From CALHKP01 sp963558075 (GTDB lineage Bacteria > Bacillota > Clostridia > Peptostreptococcales > Anaerovoracaceae): DNA of 32,674 nt. Of the stretch, positions 8,611-16,758 are shown in pieces. The notes beneath the pieces were generated by a model that worked only from the letters and a program-made list of their open reading frames with translations, did not search any database and was not told the DNA's origin. Numbering within the stretch: the first letter of the stretch is position 1; every line of letters starts with the position of its first letter. A program made the translations under genes and the position numbers. The stretch is from NCBI GenBank assembly GCA_963558075.1, contig CAUWFN010000021.1:1-32674 (forward strand). The letters are read 5' to 3'.

Positions 8611-9147
8611 ATGATAAAGACAACTTTTGGCAAACGAAATAAGACTAGAAAAATAATAATGGACGCGGCAATGGACCTTTTTGAGGCTCATGAGATAAAA
8701 AACGTAACTTTTAGCGATATAGCTGAAGCTGCCGGAGTTTCCCGGACGACAGTTTTCAACTATTTTGCAAACCAGAATGAACTTCTTGCTGCCCTCTGCG
8801 AGCAGGAAATGATTGACATAGAAGAATACTGTCTAAAACAGGAGAAGGAGTGCGGTTACCGTGACGTGCGCCATATATTTGATCAGCTCGTATACGACCT
8901 AGCCCTATACCCTCATCTTCTTGCGGAAATCACTTACTCAACTATCCTCTACAGATGCGACTACAATCCTGTAAAAAACGTCGAGATGATGATTCTCGAA
9001 AGAGTCCACGACGAGGAAAAGACGGTAGTTCTTCTGGGTGCGTTTTATGGAATCATGAACCACTATTTTGTAAACAACAAAAAATTCGACGAGGATGAGC
9101 TGAAAGAGAAAATGCATCGCTATATTGATGCAATACTCAATGACTAG
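8611..9147 (+). CDS. TetR/AcrR-family transcriptional regulator
   Basis: DNA-binding repressor of about 178 residues. The N-terminal helix-turn-helix is clear (AAMDLFEAHEIKNVTFSDIA, then AGVSRTTVFNYF). The C-terminal ligand domain has no recognisable specificity. The reading frame is open back to a TTG at 8566, directly after the ATPase stop. I prefer the ATG at 8611 because AAGGA lies about 12 bases ahead and the domain starts just after it. It lies only 45 bases behind the ATPase, so it is probably cotranscribed and may repress that operon through the dyads at 6087-6131. Confidence 0.85.
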   Translation: MIKTTFGKRNKTRKIIMDAAMDLFEAHEIKNVTFSDIAEAAGVSRTTVFNYFANQNELLAALCEQEMIDIEEYCLKQEKECGYRDVRHIFDQLVYDLALYPHLLAEITYSTILYRCDYNPVKNVEMMILERVHDEEKTVVLLGAFYGIMNHYFVNNKKFDEDELKEKMHRYIDAILND

Positions 9148-9174
9148 CGTCTTATGATTAAGGTGCGGATATTT

Positions 9175-9233
9175 TTGACTGAAGAATTTTGCTAAATCTG
9201 TATAATGACATCTAGGCCGAGTAGTGGTATAAT
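9175..9233 (+). promoter_or_regulatory. Overlapping tandem promoters for the murT-like gene
   Basis: The downstream promoter has ATGACA (9205-9210), a 17-base spacer and TATAAT (9228-9233) with an extended TGG. An upstream candidate has TTGACT (9175-9180) and TATAAT (9201-9206) with a long 20-base spacer. The upstream -10 and downstream -35 overlap in the string TATAATGACA, so the two sites would compete. About 100 bases of leader follow before the start codon. Confidence 0.7.
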
Positions 9234-9334
9234 AGAACATCAGATTTTTAGAAGAAGTTTCCCGAGGCCTTGCCTTATGGCTAGGGAGTCAAATAACAAA
9301 GAATGGAGGAAGGACAAGTTCCCGAAATAGATTT

Positions 9335-10708
9335 ATGAAACTGAAATTTTACATAGCCCTGTGGGCTTCTAAGCTAGCGAGCTTCATTTTCAAGCTTCGC
9401 GGAAACGAACAGGATGACAGACCAGGAATCCTGATTTACAAAATATGCGATGATTTTCTAAAATATGTCGCAAAACCAAAGATTACTGTTGCTGTAACAG
9501 GTACAAACGGAAAGAGCACTGTATCTAGCCTTATTACAGATATCCTAAGAGAGCAGGGATACACTGTAAGCTATAACGAGTGGGGTGCAAACCTCAAGGC
9601 AGGTCACTGCTTCCTTATGTCAAGATCCGTAAACCTTTTCAACAAGCCTATCGTTGATGCGGCTGTGCTAGAGGTTGACGAAAAAACTTCATGCGAAAAT
9701 ATGTCAAAACTTCAGCCTGACTATTTTATCGTTACTAACATCTGCCGTGACTCCATGAGAAGAAACGGCCATCCTCTATACATCAAACAGTGCATCCAAA
9801 ACACTTTAGATAGCCTAGAGGATACAGTTGTAATTCTCGATGCTGACGATCCTGTAAGCGGTTTCCTAAAACCAAAAGAAGGTAAGGGAGTTTACTTCGG
9901 AATCGACAAAGAGCAGACAGAACCTATTCCAAACTACAACATACAGGACTTCACAGTATGCCCTGTGTGCCACAAAAAACCGGAATATATACACCATCAC
10001 TACCTACACGTAGGCAAAGTTCACTGTCCAAACTGCGGTCTCGTATCACCTGATGCAGATTACGAGGGATTCGACTTTAATCCTCAGAATAGAACTCTTG
10101 CTGTGCGCGAAAAAGACGGTGACTTTACATACAATCTGGGCTCAAGCTCAGTATTCAACGCATTTAACTACATGGCTGTAATTTCTTATTTCCGCTCAAG
10201 AGGCATGTCAAAAGAAGATCTAGCAGGATACCTAAACAAAGTATCCCTTCCGGCATCTCGTGAAACAAAAACAACTGTAAACGGAATCGAGATTTTCACA
10301 AACATGTGTAAGGGCCAGACAGGAAGCTCGGCTTCTGTTGTATTCGAATATCTATCAAAAGAGGATGCTAACATAGAAATCGTTCTTCTTGTAAACGAAG
10401 AATACTGGGATATCGACGGAAACGAAACTATCACATGGCTATACGATGTTGACTACGAGCTTCTAAGAAGTGACAATATCAAGAAAATCATCATAGGCGG
10501 ACCTATATATGCCGACTATAAGTTGAGGTTCAAAATGGCCGGTCTTCCAGACGAAAAAATCGTCTGCATAGAAGACGAAGATAAACTTATAGACTATGTA
10601 ACATTCGACGGAATAGACAGAATCTACGTGCTTCACGAAGTAAACTGCGTAACAAAAGGACGCAAATTCAAAGAAGCAGTAGAAAAAAAGCTTAAGGGGG
10701 AATTATAG
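9335..10708 (+). CDS. MurT-like Mur ligase, divergent
   Basis: Homologous to MurT, the ATP-dependent Mur-ligase subunit that with GatD amidates the D-Glu of lipid II to D-isoglutamine. Visible: an N-terminal MKLKFYIALWASKLA start typical of MurT, the P-loop GTNGKST at 56-62, NADDP-like DADDP at 169-173, a zinc ribbon with C209/C212 and C231/C234, and a C-terminal DUF1727-type domain. Several MurT signatures are changed: FRDQMDRFGE is CRDSMRRNGHP, NPAGMN is GQTGSS, and the DGRD aspartate (Asp349 in Staphylococcus aureus) falls at E364 or T365. The GGAGGAAGGA site is unusually far from the ATG (20 bases). The next gene starts immediately after the stop codon. Probably MurT-derived; its reaction is uncertain. 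Confidence 0.85.
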   Translation: MKLKFYIALWASKLASFIFKLRGNEQDDRPGILIYKICDDFLKYVAKPKITVAVTGTNGKSTVSSLITDILREQGYTVSYNEWGANLKAGHCFLMSRSVNLFNKPIVDAAVLEVDEKTSCENMSKLQPDYFIVTNICRDSMRRNGHPLYIKQCIQNTLDSLEDTVVILDADDPVSGFLKPKEGKGVYFGIDKEQTEPIPNYNIQDFTVCPVCHKKPEYIHHHYLHVGKVHCPNCGLVSPDADYEGFDFNPQNRTLAVREKDGDFTYNLGSSSVFNAFNYMAVISYFRSRGMSKEDLAGYLNKVSLPASRETKTTVNGIEIFTNMCKGQTGSSASVVFEYLSKEDANIEIVLLVNEEYWDIDGNETITWLYDVDYELLRSDNIKKIIIGGPIYADYKLRFKMAGLPDEKIVCIEDEDKLIDYVTFDGIDRIYVLHEVNCVTKGRKFKEAVEKKLKGEL

Positions 10709-11425
10709 ATGAAAATAGAAATACTCTTTCCCGAACTTGTAGTTCTTTTCGGAGAAAAAGCAAACGCTCAGTACATCGAAAACTGCCTTCCTGAAGCAGA
10801 GGTTGTATATACAGCAAACCACGAAAAACCAGCTTTTACAGAAGGCGACGTTGACTTTGTATATATTGGCTCAATGTCCGAGGAATACTACGAAATCGCA
10901 CTGGAGACTCTCATGCCATACAAGGCTGAGTTAGAAAAATATATAGACGAGGGCAAGGTATTCCTTGCAACAGGCAATGCAATCGACCTTTTCGGAAAAG
11001 AAATACGCTGGAACAAAAAAGTTATTCCTGCTCTCGGAATCTTTGATTTCTACGCTGTAGTAGACAGAGATAACAGACACAACTCATGGTTCCTTGGAGA
11101 ATTCGAAGGCATCAAAATTGTAAGTAACAGAAGCATCTTCTCGCGTCAGTACGGTGGAGAAGACACACCGTTCATCAAAAAGCTAGGTGGATTTGGCATG
11201 AATGACGAAACTGATGTAGAAGGCGTAAGAAAGAACAATTTCTACGCAACTTCTCTTTTGGGGCCTTTCCTAATTACAAATCCTCTGTTCACAAAACATA
11301 TCCTAAAAGAAATGGGAACAGATGGAGCGCTCTGGAACGAGGATATTATAATGGAAGCATATCAGAACAGACTTGCTAAATTTACAAAACCAAATCCTAG
11401 ATTCGTAATGAACGATCACGGTTGA
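10709..11425 (+). CDS. GatD-like amidotransferase-fold protein lacking Cys and His
   Basis: A 238-residue homologue of GatD, the glutaminase partner of MurT. It is recognised by FVYIGSMSEE, LGIFDFYAV, and GPFLITNPL near the C-terminus, all alignable with GatD (GGGSD, LGILDFY, GPILPKN). The nucleophile motif ICGGYQFLGK of S. aureus GatD reads TGNAIDLFGK here, so Cys94 becomes Gly89. The catalytic His in TYLHGP reads TSLLGP, so His becomes Leu184. Glutamine hydrolysis therefore looks impossible. The start codon abuts the murT-like stop, with a GGGGG site inside that gene, indicating tight coupling. A structural or allosteric partner role is inferred. Confidence 0.82.
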   Translation: MKIEILFPELVVLFGEKANAQYIENCLPEAEVVYTANHEKPAFTEGDVDFVYIGSMSEEYYEIALETLMPYKAELEKYIDEGKVFLATGNAIDLFGKEIRWNKKVIPALGIFDFYAVVDRDNRHNSWFLGEFEGIKIVSNRSIFSRQYGGEDTPFIKKLGGFGMNDETDVEGVRKNNFYATSLLGPFLITNPLFTKHILKEMGTDGALWNEDIIMEAYQNRLAKFTKPNPRFVMNDHG

Positions 11426-11434
11426 TTTAAAACA

Positions 11435-11481
11435 AAAAGGACCTTTCACTGGCCTTATGGCACAGGACGAAAGGTCCTTTT
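11435..11481. terminator. Bidirectional terminator between gatD-like and ATP-grasp genes
   Basis: AAAAGGACCTTTC (11435-11447) pairs perfectly over 13 bases with GAAAGGTCCTTTT (11469-11481). T-rich ends on both strands let it stop the two convergent units. Confidence 0.92.
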
Positions 11482-11504
11482 ATATTTCCGTTCTTACGAT
11501 ACTT

Positions 11505-12497
11505 TTATTTGTTCATTACAGCTTCGAATACGTGTCTTGAGCCTCTACCGTCCGGATGATGCTCAGGGAAATTGTAAAATACGTGTCCCGGATATTCGTT
11601 TCCTTCTATCAGGCAAGGTCCTTTTTCGGAAATCGCAACGTCCCAACCTACATATCTTACTTCTGGCACGAAGGTAGCAGCATCGAGAACCATTTTTCTG
11701 ATTTCATCAAACTGCGGAACCTGAAATCCTACAATTGATTTACCTGTCACAGGATGAGTGCTGTAAGCGTTATTTTCGCCATCAACAGCAGGGCAGGATA
11801 TGATACCTGTCTCAATGTCAACCGGTGTAAGCATTCCACCATTACAGAAATTATCTACAATACCATCTCTTCCCATACGTAGATAAGCCGCAATCAGTGT
11901 AACCTTATCCCCATCAACAAAGGTAATCGCCCTGATAGTATTAACGCTGCTTGGGTTAAGAGAAGACATTGCCTCTACCTGGATAATTCTCTCCTCTGCA
12001 AGATAAGGCATAAGCTCCTTGCATTCATCGAAGGATTCCATAACAGCCGCCATCTTCTTGACACCATCTCCGTGAGTTCCATCGACAGGTTTCACGATAA
12101 AATCGCTTTTACCCTCAATAAACTTTGCAAACGCATCTTTATCTTCCTCACTATTAACCATAACCCAGTCACGTTTCAGATACTTCTCAAACTTTCTGTT
12201 AAAATCAGCCTTGTCCTGGAAATAGTGAACATAGTCAAAGTCATTGTATTTCACAACATACTGGTTGTTCACACCTCTTGTAATTACATCCGCCTTCTGC
12301 TCATCTGTCATATTGTACATAGCAGCATTCATGTAATCGATATATCCGGCCTGATATTTGATGCCAGTTTTAACCACATCAAAGAAGAGCCACACTCTGT
12401 TTTTACCTGATTTCTTATGACACTTTCCCACAGTCTGAAAAAGCTGCTTATAGTCCATATCAAGAATTCTTCCAATCAAAAATTTTGCTTTTCCCAT
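11505..12497 (-). CDS. Sugar-transfer-associated ATP-grasp family protein
   Basis: A 330-residue soluble protein with an ATP-grasp fold. The ATP-binding segment SDFIVKPVDGTHGDGVKK lies in the middle, and the C-terminal metal/nucleotide motif WDVAI...LIEGNEYPG is clear, followed by HHPDGRGSRHVF. It fits the ATP-grasp group found near sugar-transfer and cell-surface genes; the carboxylate and amine substrates are unknown. The frame is open to a TTG at 12521, but the ATG at 12497 has AAAGGAAAGAG about six bases upstream and is preferred. It is convergent with the murT/gatD-like pair, so it is not in that operon, although both could act on the envelope. Confidence 0.8.
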   Translation of the reverse strand: MGKAKFLIGRILDMDYKQLFQTVGKCHKKSGKNRVWLFFDVVKTGIKYQAGYIDYMNAAMYNMTDEQKADVITRGVNNQYVVKYNDFDYVHYFQDKADFNRKFEKYLKRDWVMVNSEEDKDAFAKFIEGKSDFIVKPVDGTHGDGVKKMAAVMESFDECKELMPYLAEERIIQVEAMSSLNPSSVNTIRAITFVDGDKVTLIAAYLRMGRDGIVDNFCNGGMLTPVDIETGIISCPAVDGENNAYSTHPVTGKSIVGFQVPQFDEIRKMVLDAATFVPEVRYVGWDVAISEKGPCLIEGNEYPGHVFYNFPEHHPDGRGSRHVFEAVMNK

Positions 12498-12519
12498 ATA
12501 CTCTTTCCTTTCTATTATC

Positions 12520-12535
12520 AAAGCCTTTCGGCTTT
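12520..12535 (-). promoter_or_regulatory. Leader hairpin before the ATP-grasp gene
   Basis: On the minus strand AAAGCC-gaaa-GGCTTT forms a 6-bp stem closed by a GNRA-type GAAA tetraloop. It ends a few bases before the AAAGGAAAGAG ribosome binding site. A candidate promoter further upstream is TTGTAT with a 16-base spacer and TAATAT. The hairpin could tune translation or mRNA stability. Confidence 0.4.
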
Positions 12536-12593
12536 CTGATTTTGTTAAGCTGTAAATTCACTTCTATTATATTACCATGTATACGCAAAAATA

Positions 12594-12743
12594 CAAAGTA
12601 AAATCTTTCGGATTATGACACGAGTATTTACTTTGATGTGCCCATATTTTGTCAATGCAAAAAAACGGGCGTTTTTTTGGTCTCATATGCAATTACATAG
12701 CCAAATTTAAGCATTTTTCGGATTTGAAAAATTTTATAAAATT
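12594..12743. repeat. Intergenic inverted repeats in the 12498-12859 gap
   Basis: This 362-base gap has no gene. It holds a 9-bp dyad CAAAGTAAA (12594-12602) / TTTACTTTG (12627-12635), an A7-CGGGCG-T7 hairpin (12659-12678), and a perfect 14-base palindrome AATTTTATAAAATT (12730-12743) just ahead of the CoA-transferase promoter. The rest of the gap contains the promoters and the Rex-like site listed separately. Confidence 0.4.
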
Positions 12744-12757
12744 ATCAAATTATTGTG

Positions 12758-12786
12758 TTGATTATATTTTATTTGTATAGTACAAT
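12758..12786 (+). promoter_or_regulatory. Promoter of the CoA-transferase gene
   Basis: TTGATT (12758-12763), a 17-base spacer and TACAAT (12781-12786). Transcription would start near 12793, leaving a leader of about 65 bases that contains the Rex-like operator. Confidence 0.7.
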
Positions 12787-12795
12787 GAAGAAACA

Positions 12796-12813
12796 TTGTT
12801 AAATTATGAACAA
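12796..12813 (+). promoter_or_regulatory. Rex-like redox operator
   Basis: TTGTTAAATTATGAACAA matches the known Rex consensus TTGTTAA-N4-TTAACAA at all fixed positions but one (G for T). The outer symmetry extends to ATTGTT/AACAAT. It lies just downstream of the -10, where a bound repressor would block transcription. Rex is the NADH/NAD+-sensing repressor of fermentation genes in Bacillota, so this fits the gene it precedes. Confidence 0.65.
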
Positions 12814-12859
12814 TCAATTTTGGCATCACGACATCTATATGTTTTGGGAGGAATTTATT

Positions 12860-14215
12860 ATGTATAAGCTATCAGCACTTGGTGCAGAATACAAGAAGAA
12901 ATTAATCACAGCAGATCAGGCTGCCGCTATGGTTGAAAACGGAAGCAGACTTCACTTTGGTCTGGGCTGCGGTACAGTTGTAGATATAGATGAGGCTCTT
13001 GCAAGACGTGCAGACGAGCTAAAAGGCATAGAAGTTGTCAGCACAGTTGCTATCAGAAAAGAACCTTACAAGCTTTACCAGGCTACAGAATCAAACGAAC
13101 AGGTAAAATTTGCTTCAGCACACTTCAGCGCTGGAGACCGTAAGATGTGCAAGGACGGACGCTGCTGGTATCTTCCTATGACATTCAGAGAACTTCCATC
13201 ATACTGGACACAGAACGACTGCGGATATGACTATGCGTTCTTACAGGTTACACCAATGGACAAATACGGCAACTTCAACGTTGGACCTCAGGTTTCAGAC
13301 GTAGTTGGAGTTCTTGCTGCTGCCAAGAAGGTAATCGTAGAAGTTAACGAAAACATGCCTTATGCTCTAGGCTATCAGACTCAGATCAATCTTGCAGATG
13401 TTGACTTTGTTGTAGAAGGAAGCAACACACCTCTTGCTGAACTTCCTACAAAGGCTCCATCAGAAACAGACAAGAAGATTGCAGCTCTTGTTGCTGACAA
13501 AATTAAGAATGACAGCACAATTCAGCTAGGTATCGGAAGCCTACCTCTATGCATCGGAACTATGCTTGCTGAATCAGACATCAAAAACCTAAACGCACAT
13601 ACAGAAATGTTTGTAGATGCTTACGTTGACCTATTTGAAGCAGGCAAAATCAAAGGCAACAAGCCTATCGACAAAGACAGAATGCTTTATACATTCGCAG
13701 GCGGAACTAAAAAACTTTATGATTTCATTGACAACAACCCAATCTGCTGCAATGCTCCTGTTGACTACATCAACGACGTAGGCGTTATCGCAAGCATCGA
13801 TAACTTCGTATCAATCAACAGCTGCATTCAGGTTGACCTTTACGGACAGGTTTGCTCAGAATCAGCAGGCCACCAGCAGATCAGCGGAACAGGCGGACAG
13901 CTTGACTTCGTAATGGGCGCATATAAATCAAAGGGCGGACAGAGCTTCCTGTGCACTCCTTCAACAAGAGTACGTCCTGACGGCAGTGTAGAATCACTTA
14001 TCGCTCCTACACTGACACCTGGTTCAATCGTTACTACTCCTAGAACTGCAACTCACTATATCGTTACAGAATACGGTATGGCTAACCTAAAGGGTAAGTC
14101 AACATGGGAAAGAGCAGAAAGCCTTATCAACATCGCTCATCCTGACTTCAGAGATGACCTGATCAAACAGGCAGAGAAAAACGGTATCTGGACTAAAACA
14201 AGCAAATGTTTCTAA
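12860..14215 (+). CDS. Acyl-CoA:acetate / 4-hydroxybutyrate CoA-transferase
   Basis: Family I-type CoA-transferase of the acetyl-CoA hydrolase/transferase group, 451 residues. It moves CoA between acetate and a C4 acyl-CoA (butyryl-CoA or 4-hydroxybutyryl-CoA) in fermentation. Visible: GSRLHFGLGCG near the N-terminus, HTEMFVDA where E249 is the likely CoA-thioester glutamate, CCNAPVDYINDVGVIASIDN, the GTGGQLDFVMGA motif, and the C-terminal YGMANLKGKS with IAHPDFRDDL. The frame is open back to 12806, but GGGAGG six bases ahead of the ATG at 12860 fixes the start. It stands alone with its own promoter, Rex-like site and terminator. Sequence alone does not separate butyryl- from 4-hydroxybutyryl-specific members. 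Confidence 0.87.
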   Translation: MYKLSALGAEYKKKLITADQAAAMVENGSRLHFGLGCGTVVDIDEALARRADELKGIEVVSTVAIRKEPYKLYQATESNEQVKFASAHFSAGDRKMCKDGRCWYLPMTFRELPSYWTQNDCGYDYAFLQVTPMDKYGNFNVGPQVSDVVGVLAAAKKVIVEVNENMPYALGYQTQINLADVDFVVEGSNTPLAELPTKAPSETDKKIAALVADKIKNDSTIQLGIGSLPLCIGTMLAESDIKNLNAHTEMFVDAYVDLFEAGKIKGNKPIDKDRMLYTFAGGTKKLYDFIDNNPICCNAPVDYINDVGVIASIDNFVSINSCIQVDLYGQVCSESAGHQQISGTGGQLDFVMGAYKSKGGQSFLCTPSTRVRPDGSVESLIAPTLTPGSIVTTPRTATHYIVTEYGMANLKGKSTWERAESLINIAHPDFRDDLIKQAEKNGIWTKTSKCF

Positions 14216-14261
14216 TACTATAATCATATAAAAACCAATTATTCTTATTACCAATGTAATT

Positions 14262-14298
14262 AAAAAGCGGTGCTTCCTCTCAGAAGCTGCCGCTTTTT
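14262..14298. terminator. Terminator after the CoA-transferase gene
   Basis: AAAAAGCGG-t-GCTTC (14262-14276) pairs with GAAGC-tg-CCGCTTTTT (14283-14298). It lies between convergent genes and A/T runs flank both sides, so it can work in both directions. Confidence 0.85.
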
Positions 14299-14319
14299 GC
14301 TTTATATTAATTTAATTTT

Positions 14320-16755
14320 TTAGCTGATATCATTTCTTGCTAAAATTGCCGCCGGTGTCTTTCTAAGCGTTCCAAATACAGGAAGAAGTCCAGCGAGCAT
14401 GTTAAATACAGCTATTATACCAAAGCTTATAAAGAACACTGCAGGGTTCATTATAAACTTTGCTCCTATAAACGATATATCTGTCGCCGCATTTATTATA
14501 TATGCCATCACGCACATCGCAGGAAGGGCAGTTACAATTGTTATAGCGAGAATTTCTCCTGTAAACATTCTGTATATGTCCTTTTTCTTAAGACCGATTG
14601 CGCGAAGTACTCCGATTTCTTTGATTCTAGATAGGAAGGATGCTCTCAGAATCAGATAAATTTCGATTAGCGAAATCAGAACCATTACAGAAGCCATCAG
14701 TACAGTCATTAGAACTTCCTGTTTGATAGACTCCTTGTATTTTGTAAGGTCTTCTTCATATCTATCTGTAACTCTGATTTTTCCTCCGGAGAGAGCTTCT
14801 TTGACTTGGGCCTTGTCTTCTGCCGCTATCATGAGATTTTTCATGTCTGTTATGGTAGCCATCTCTTTTGTATGGTCACTTACATACATAGTGCTTCCGC
14901 TTCTCATGTCGCTATAGAATCCTGTTACAACTAGCTTATTTCCATTTACCTTTGTATCGATAGTTTTGCCGATTGCAACGTCATACATTCTGTCTTCACT
15001 TAGGATTACCTCGTAGTCATTTACGGGAGCACGGCCTTTGATTATAGAAATCTCACCCTTCTTTTCTGCAAGGCTATATGCCGCCATAGCAGGACCTGCA
15101 TCTGGGCCTTCGTCCATTGCTTCCTCAGGATTTATAGAATAACCGATAATCTTGAGCATCATGTCATCATTTGAATATATAGAAGGGCTTCCCGCATCGC
15201 AGATTCCCGTAATTCTAAAATCATCAAGGCCTTTCATAGTAAGCCTTCTGCCAAGGAGGTCTTCTATGCTGTCAATTCCTATTCCTGCAGCACCGAAATC
15301 CTCGAGCATTCCCTTTGCTGTAATCTTGTCGACTACAAGCTCATATGCTCCATCTGTTTTTTCACCTGCAATCATCGTAGATTCATCTAGAAGGGATTTT
15401 CCTGCTATAGAACCTCCCATAGTTGTTCTGCCTGTCGTTGTCTGCAGATAATCGTCTAGAGGGAATTCAAATGTGACGATTGAATTTCCCGGAATCACGT
15501 ATTTTACGCCTTCTGTATTTTGGAAGCGCTCGTACTTTTCTATGGTCAGCTTACCTGTATTTGCCTCAAGATAGTTTGTATTTACAGTGACAAATTTATC
15601 ATTAGTTATGTTCAAAATGCCTGCTACATTGCTTGATGCATATATAACGAAGCAAGATGCAAGAACAAAACCGATAAGCAGAATTTTTCTGATTAAGGAA
15701 AAGCTCTTCAGCTTTCGGAATCCGTTTAGGAATGAACGTCCGAAAGGGAACACCGATGTGTATTTTCTTCTGAGCGATCCTTCGGAGCCTTCGTCGAATT
15801 TATCTAAGCTAAAATCATACTCCTCGTAGATGTCCTTTGATATTTGTCTATAATGGTCATCGACAAGCTCAACATTTTCGGACCCTTGTGCATATCTGCC
15901 ACCAGTATCTACATATATATTGTTATCTCTGATTATGATTTTAACATTTAGACCTAGAGGCTCTTTGTCCGAGTGAACCTCTACATTCACGTTTTCAGAG
16001 GAAAACTCAGTTTTGCTCGGCATGTCTTTTAGATAGATTTTGTTATCGAGCCTGTAGTCGAGTTTTCCGTCATGTTCATTTTCTCTATCTTCGACAATTT
16101 TTCCATCTACAATCCGTACAATTCTATCAGCATAAAACTCTGCGATTTCGCGCTCGTGCGTTACAAGAATTACTAGCTTTTCCCTAGAAATCGCTTTGAT
16201 TATGTTCATTATTTCTATCGTGTTTCCACTGTCAAGATTTCCAGTAGGCTCGTCTGCAATTATGACAAGAGGATTTTTTACGATTGCTCTTGCTATGCCT
16301 ACTCTCTGTCTTTCTCCACCGGAAAGGGTTTTTGCAGGTCTGTTTCTATACCTTGCAATTCCAACCTTTTCAAGCACGTACATGACGCGTTTTTCTATAT
16401 CATCGCGATCTTTCATGCCCATCATCTTGAGAACAAGAGACACGTTTTCAAATACAGTCGCATCTTCTATTAGATTATAGTTTTGGAATATGTATCCGAT
16501 CTGGGCATTTCTTATTTCATCACGCTTTGAGCTTGATCTACAAGTTATTTTGTTGTCGTTTAGATATATTTCTCCGCTGTCTACGTTGTCTAGACCTCCG
16601 ATTGCGTTAAGCAGCGTAGTTTTGCCACATCCAGACTCTCCGAGAAATGTCACAAGACCTTTGTCTCCCAGCTCGATTGAGGTGTTTCTGATAGCTTTGA
16701 TTTCGTTCTGTTTTCTTTTGTTAAAAGATTTGTTTACATTAGTAAGTCTTATCAT
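14320..16755 (-). CDS. ABC transporter, fused ATPase and FtsX-type permease (second of pair)
   Basis: An 811-residue protein with an N-terminal ABC ATPase of the MacB/LolD type and a C-terminal permease. ATPase motifs: Walker A GESGCGKTT at 39-47, signature LSGGE at 144-148, Walker B LVIIADE at 163-169. After a linker comes one membrane segment (about 355-378), a long extracytoplasmic region of roughly 300 residues, and three C-terminal segments typical of FtsX/MacB half-transporters. GAGGAGGTG gives a strong start, only 3 bases after the stop of the similar upstream gene, so the two products likely form a heterodimer. Export of a peptide or lipoprotein-like substrate, or mechanotransmission, is inferred; no substrate is evident. 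Confidence 0.85.
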   Translation of the reverse strand: MIRLTNVNKSFNKRKQNEIKAIRNTSIELGDKGLVTFLGESGCGKTTLLNAIGGLDNVDSGEIYLNDNKITCRSSSKRDEIRNAQIGYIFQNYNLIEDATVFENVSLVLKMMGMKDRDDIEKRVMYVLEKVGIARYRNRPAKTLSGGERQRVGIARAIVKNPLVIIADEPTGNLDSGNTIEIMNIIKAISREKLVILVTHEREIAEFYADRIVRIVDGKIVEDRENEHDGKLDYRLDNKIYLKDMPSKTEFSSENVNVEVHSDKEPLGLNVKIIIRDNNIYVDTGGRYAQGSENVELVDDHYRQISKDIYEEYDFSLDKFDEGSEGSLRRKYTSVFPFGRSFLNGFRKLKSFSLIRKILLIGFVLASCFVIYASSNVAGILNITNDKFVTVNTNYLEANTGKLTIEKYERFQNTEGVKYVIPGNSIVTFEFPLDDYLQTTTGRTTMGGSIAGKSLLDESTMIAGEKTDGAYELVVDKITAKGMLEDFGAAGIGIDSIEDLLGRRLTMKGLDDFRITGICDAGSPSIYSNDDMMLKIIGYSINPEEAMDEGPDAGPAMAAYSLAEKKGEISIIKGRAPVNDYEVILSEDRMYDVAIGKTIDTKVNGNKLVVTGFYSDMRSGSTMYVSDHTKEMATITDMKNLMIAAEDKAQVKEALSGGKIRVTDRYEEDLTKYKESIKQEVLMTVLMASVMVLISLIEIYLILRASFLSRIKEIGVLRAIGLKKKDIYRMFTGEILAITIVTALPAMCVMAYIINAATDISFIGAKFIMNPAVFFISFGIIAVFNMLAGLLPVFGTLRKTPAAILARNDIS

Positions 16756-16758
16756 TTT

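Noticed and set aside
9335..12497. MurT-like, GatD-like and ATP-grasp genes as one operon
   Set aside because: The ATP-grasp gene is on the opposite strand, with a strong bidirectional terminator between.
12659..12678. A7/T7 hairpin as a terminator
   Set aside because: It has almost no GC stem and no plus-strand gene upstream; for the minus strand it lies ahead of the gene.
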